Positions 63,290 to 64,000 of a DNA stretch of 64,000 bases are shown one piece after another (position 1 is the first letter of the stretch; each line of letters opens with the position of its first letter). The translations under genes and the position numbers were made by a program. The notes under the pieces were generated by a model. That model saw nothing but the letters and a program-made list of their open reading frames with translations. It was not told the DNA's origin and searched no databases. The DNA is from Micromonospora sp. WMMD882 (lineage in GTDB: Bacteria > Actinomycetota > Actinomycetes > Mycobacteriales > Micromonosporaceae): assembly GCF_027497255.1 (NCBI RefSeq), contig NZ_CP114903.1, positions 248,001 through 312,000 on the forward strand, given 5' to 3'.

Positions 63290-64000
63290 TCAGGCGGGCA
63301 GCAGCCGGGCGCGGTGTTCGCGTACCTCGGCGGCCAGGTCCGGGTCGGCCGCCGCGCACGCCTGGAAGTCGGCGTCGGCCTCGGCGTGCCGGCCGGCGTC
63401 GGCGAGCGCCAGGCCCCGGTTGAACCGGACGGCCGGATCGTCGTCGAGCGCCAACGCGTGGCTCAGGTCGGCGACGGCCGCCGCGAGGTCACCCTCCTGG
63501 TAGGCCGCCGCGCCCCGGGCCGCCCAGGCGGCGGCGAGCGTCGGATCCACGGCCAGCGCGGCGCTCAGCGTCCGCCGCGCCTGCGCCAGATCGTGTTCCA
63601 GCTCCAACTGGCCGCGTACGCAGAGCAGGTACGCGTTGCCGGGGGCGAGGTCCAGCCCGGCCCGGACGTCCGCCCAGGCGCCCTCGGTGTCGTCGAGCGC
63701 CTGGCGTAGCCCGGCCCGGTTGATGCGCGCGTCGAGGTGCTCCGGCTCCAGGTCGAGCACCCGGTCGAAGCCGGCCAGCGCCGCCTGAACCGCGCCCAGC
63801 TCCAGCAGCACGTCGGCCCGGTTGTAGTGCACCTCCGGGAACGGCGGGGAGAGGCGGATCGCCTGGTCGTAGCTGGCCAGGGCCTCCTCGTCGCGGCCCA
63901 GCCGGCGTAGCAGACCGCCCCGGTCGAGGTGGTACTCCACATGGTTAGGGTCGACCTCGATCACCGCGTCCAGTTCGGCCAGCGCCTCCTCCCGCCGGCC
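63290..64000 (-). CDS. TPR-repeat protein, 5' end beyond the window
   Basis: At least 236 residues of tetratricopeptide repeats; the start lies past base 64000. About seven 34-residue units are visible, each with the W/LxxxGxxxA...Y...AL.LDP pattern: GLLRRLGRDEEALASYDQAI, GDLAAAVADLSHALALDDDP, GRHAEADADFQACAAADPDL. TPR arrays mediate protein-protein contacts. No other domain is visible in this part. The stop is at 63290, with convergent repeats between it and the previous gene. Confidence 0.85.
   Translation of the reverse strand, partial: GRREEALAELDAVIEVDPNHVEYHLDRGGLLRRLGRDEEALASYDQAIRLSPPFPEVHYNRADVLLELGAVQAALAGFDRVLDLEPEHLDARINRAGLRQALDDTEGAWADVRAGLDLAPGNAYLLCVRGQLELEHDLAQARRTLSAALAVDPTLAAAWAARGAAAYQEGDLAAAVADLSHALALDDDPAVRFNRGLALADAGRHAEADADFQACAAADPDLAAEVREHRARLLPA

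Noticed and set aside
1..64000. CRISPR arrays, rRNA genes, insertion sequences, prophage genes
   Set aside because: No regularly spaced repeats with unique spacers, no rRNA-like stretch and no transposase, integrase or phage structural frame were found.

Overview
This window is chromosomal DNA of a very GC-rich actinobacterium, most likely a Micromonospora or close Micromonosporaceae relative. The reasons are strongly GC-biased third codon positions, many GTG starts, the actinobacterial division cluster (ftsQ-ftsZ-yggS-sepF-yggT-divIVA), a PriA-type HisA in place of separate HisA and TrpF, and a small helical protein resembling a family I remember from Micromonospora (DUF6244). No rRNA, CRISPR array, transposase or phage gene was seen.

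Layout. 1-5080: end of the division and cell-wall cluster. 5131-10038: membrane proteins, a DUF167 protein, a cation/proton antiporter, a TraR/DksA-like zinc finger, lspA and an RluD-type pseudouridine synthase. 10092-14023: an unknown membrane-anchored protein, a ParA/MinD-like ATPase with a long Pro/Tyr-rich repeat head, and a membrane protein. 13938-21674: a LON-substrate-binding-domain protein, then the histidine operon hisD-hisC-hisB-(small membrane protein)-hisH-(small membrane protein)-priA-(oxidoreductase)-hisF. 21790-27282: a winged-helix-like protein, a MocR-type regulator, a fatty acyl-CoA ligase and a maleylpyruvate-isomerase-fold protein. 27424-31115: a two-gene heterodimeric ABC exporter. 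31153-33364: a TetR-regulated ABC-2 transporter. 33489-39762: hisI-trpE-membrane protein, then trpC-trpB-trpA; trpF is not needed if PriA is bifunctional, and trpD and trpG are not here. 40388-49818: lgt, an FAD monooxygenase, a GNAT protein and gltB-gltD.

49819-64000 is the accessory part. It holds a CBM2-domain protein that may lack its 5' end, a two-gene operon with a membrane-anchored P-loop (STAND-like) NTPase carrying C-terminal helical repeats, a secreted lipase, a large TerD-like protein, a tRNA-like gene with a 55-nt insertion in its anticodon loop, and a cluster of an FtsK/SpoIIIE-type ATPase with small helical and membrane proteins. A TPR protein runs off the right end. The FtsK-centred cluster, the altered tRNA and the STAND operon are the best candidates for undescribed biology.

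Two themes recur. Several housekeeping genes (the LON-domain gene, hisD, hisF, trpC, lgt, the GNAT gene and the gene ending at 27282) have a TANNNT box only 6-8 nt before an ATG or GTG, the pattern of leaderless transcripts. Intergenic spaces often hold short tandem repeats or palindromic elements, including a TGCCCC-NNNNNN-GGGGCA hairpin present at three places.
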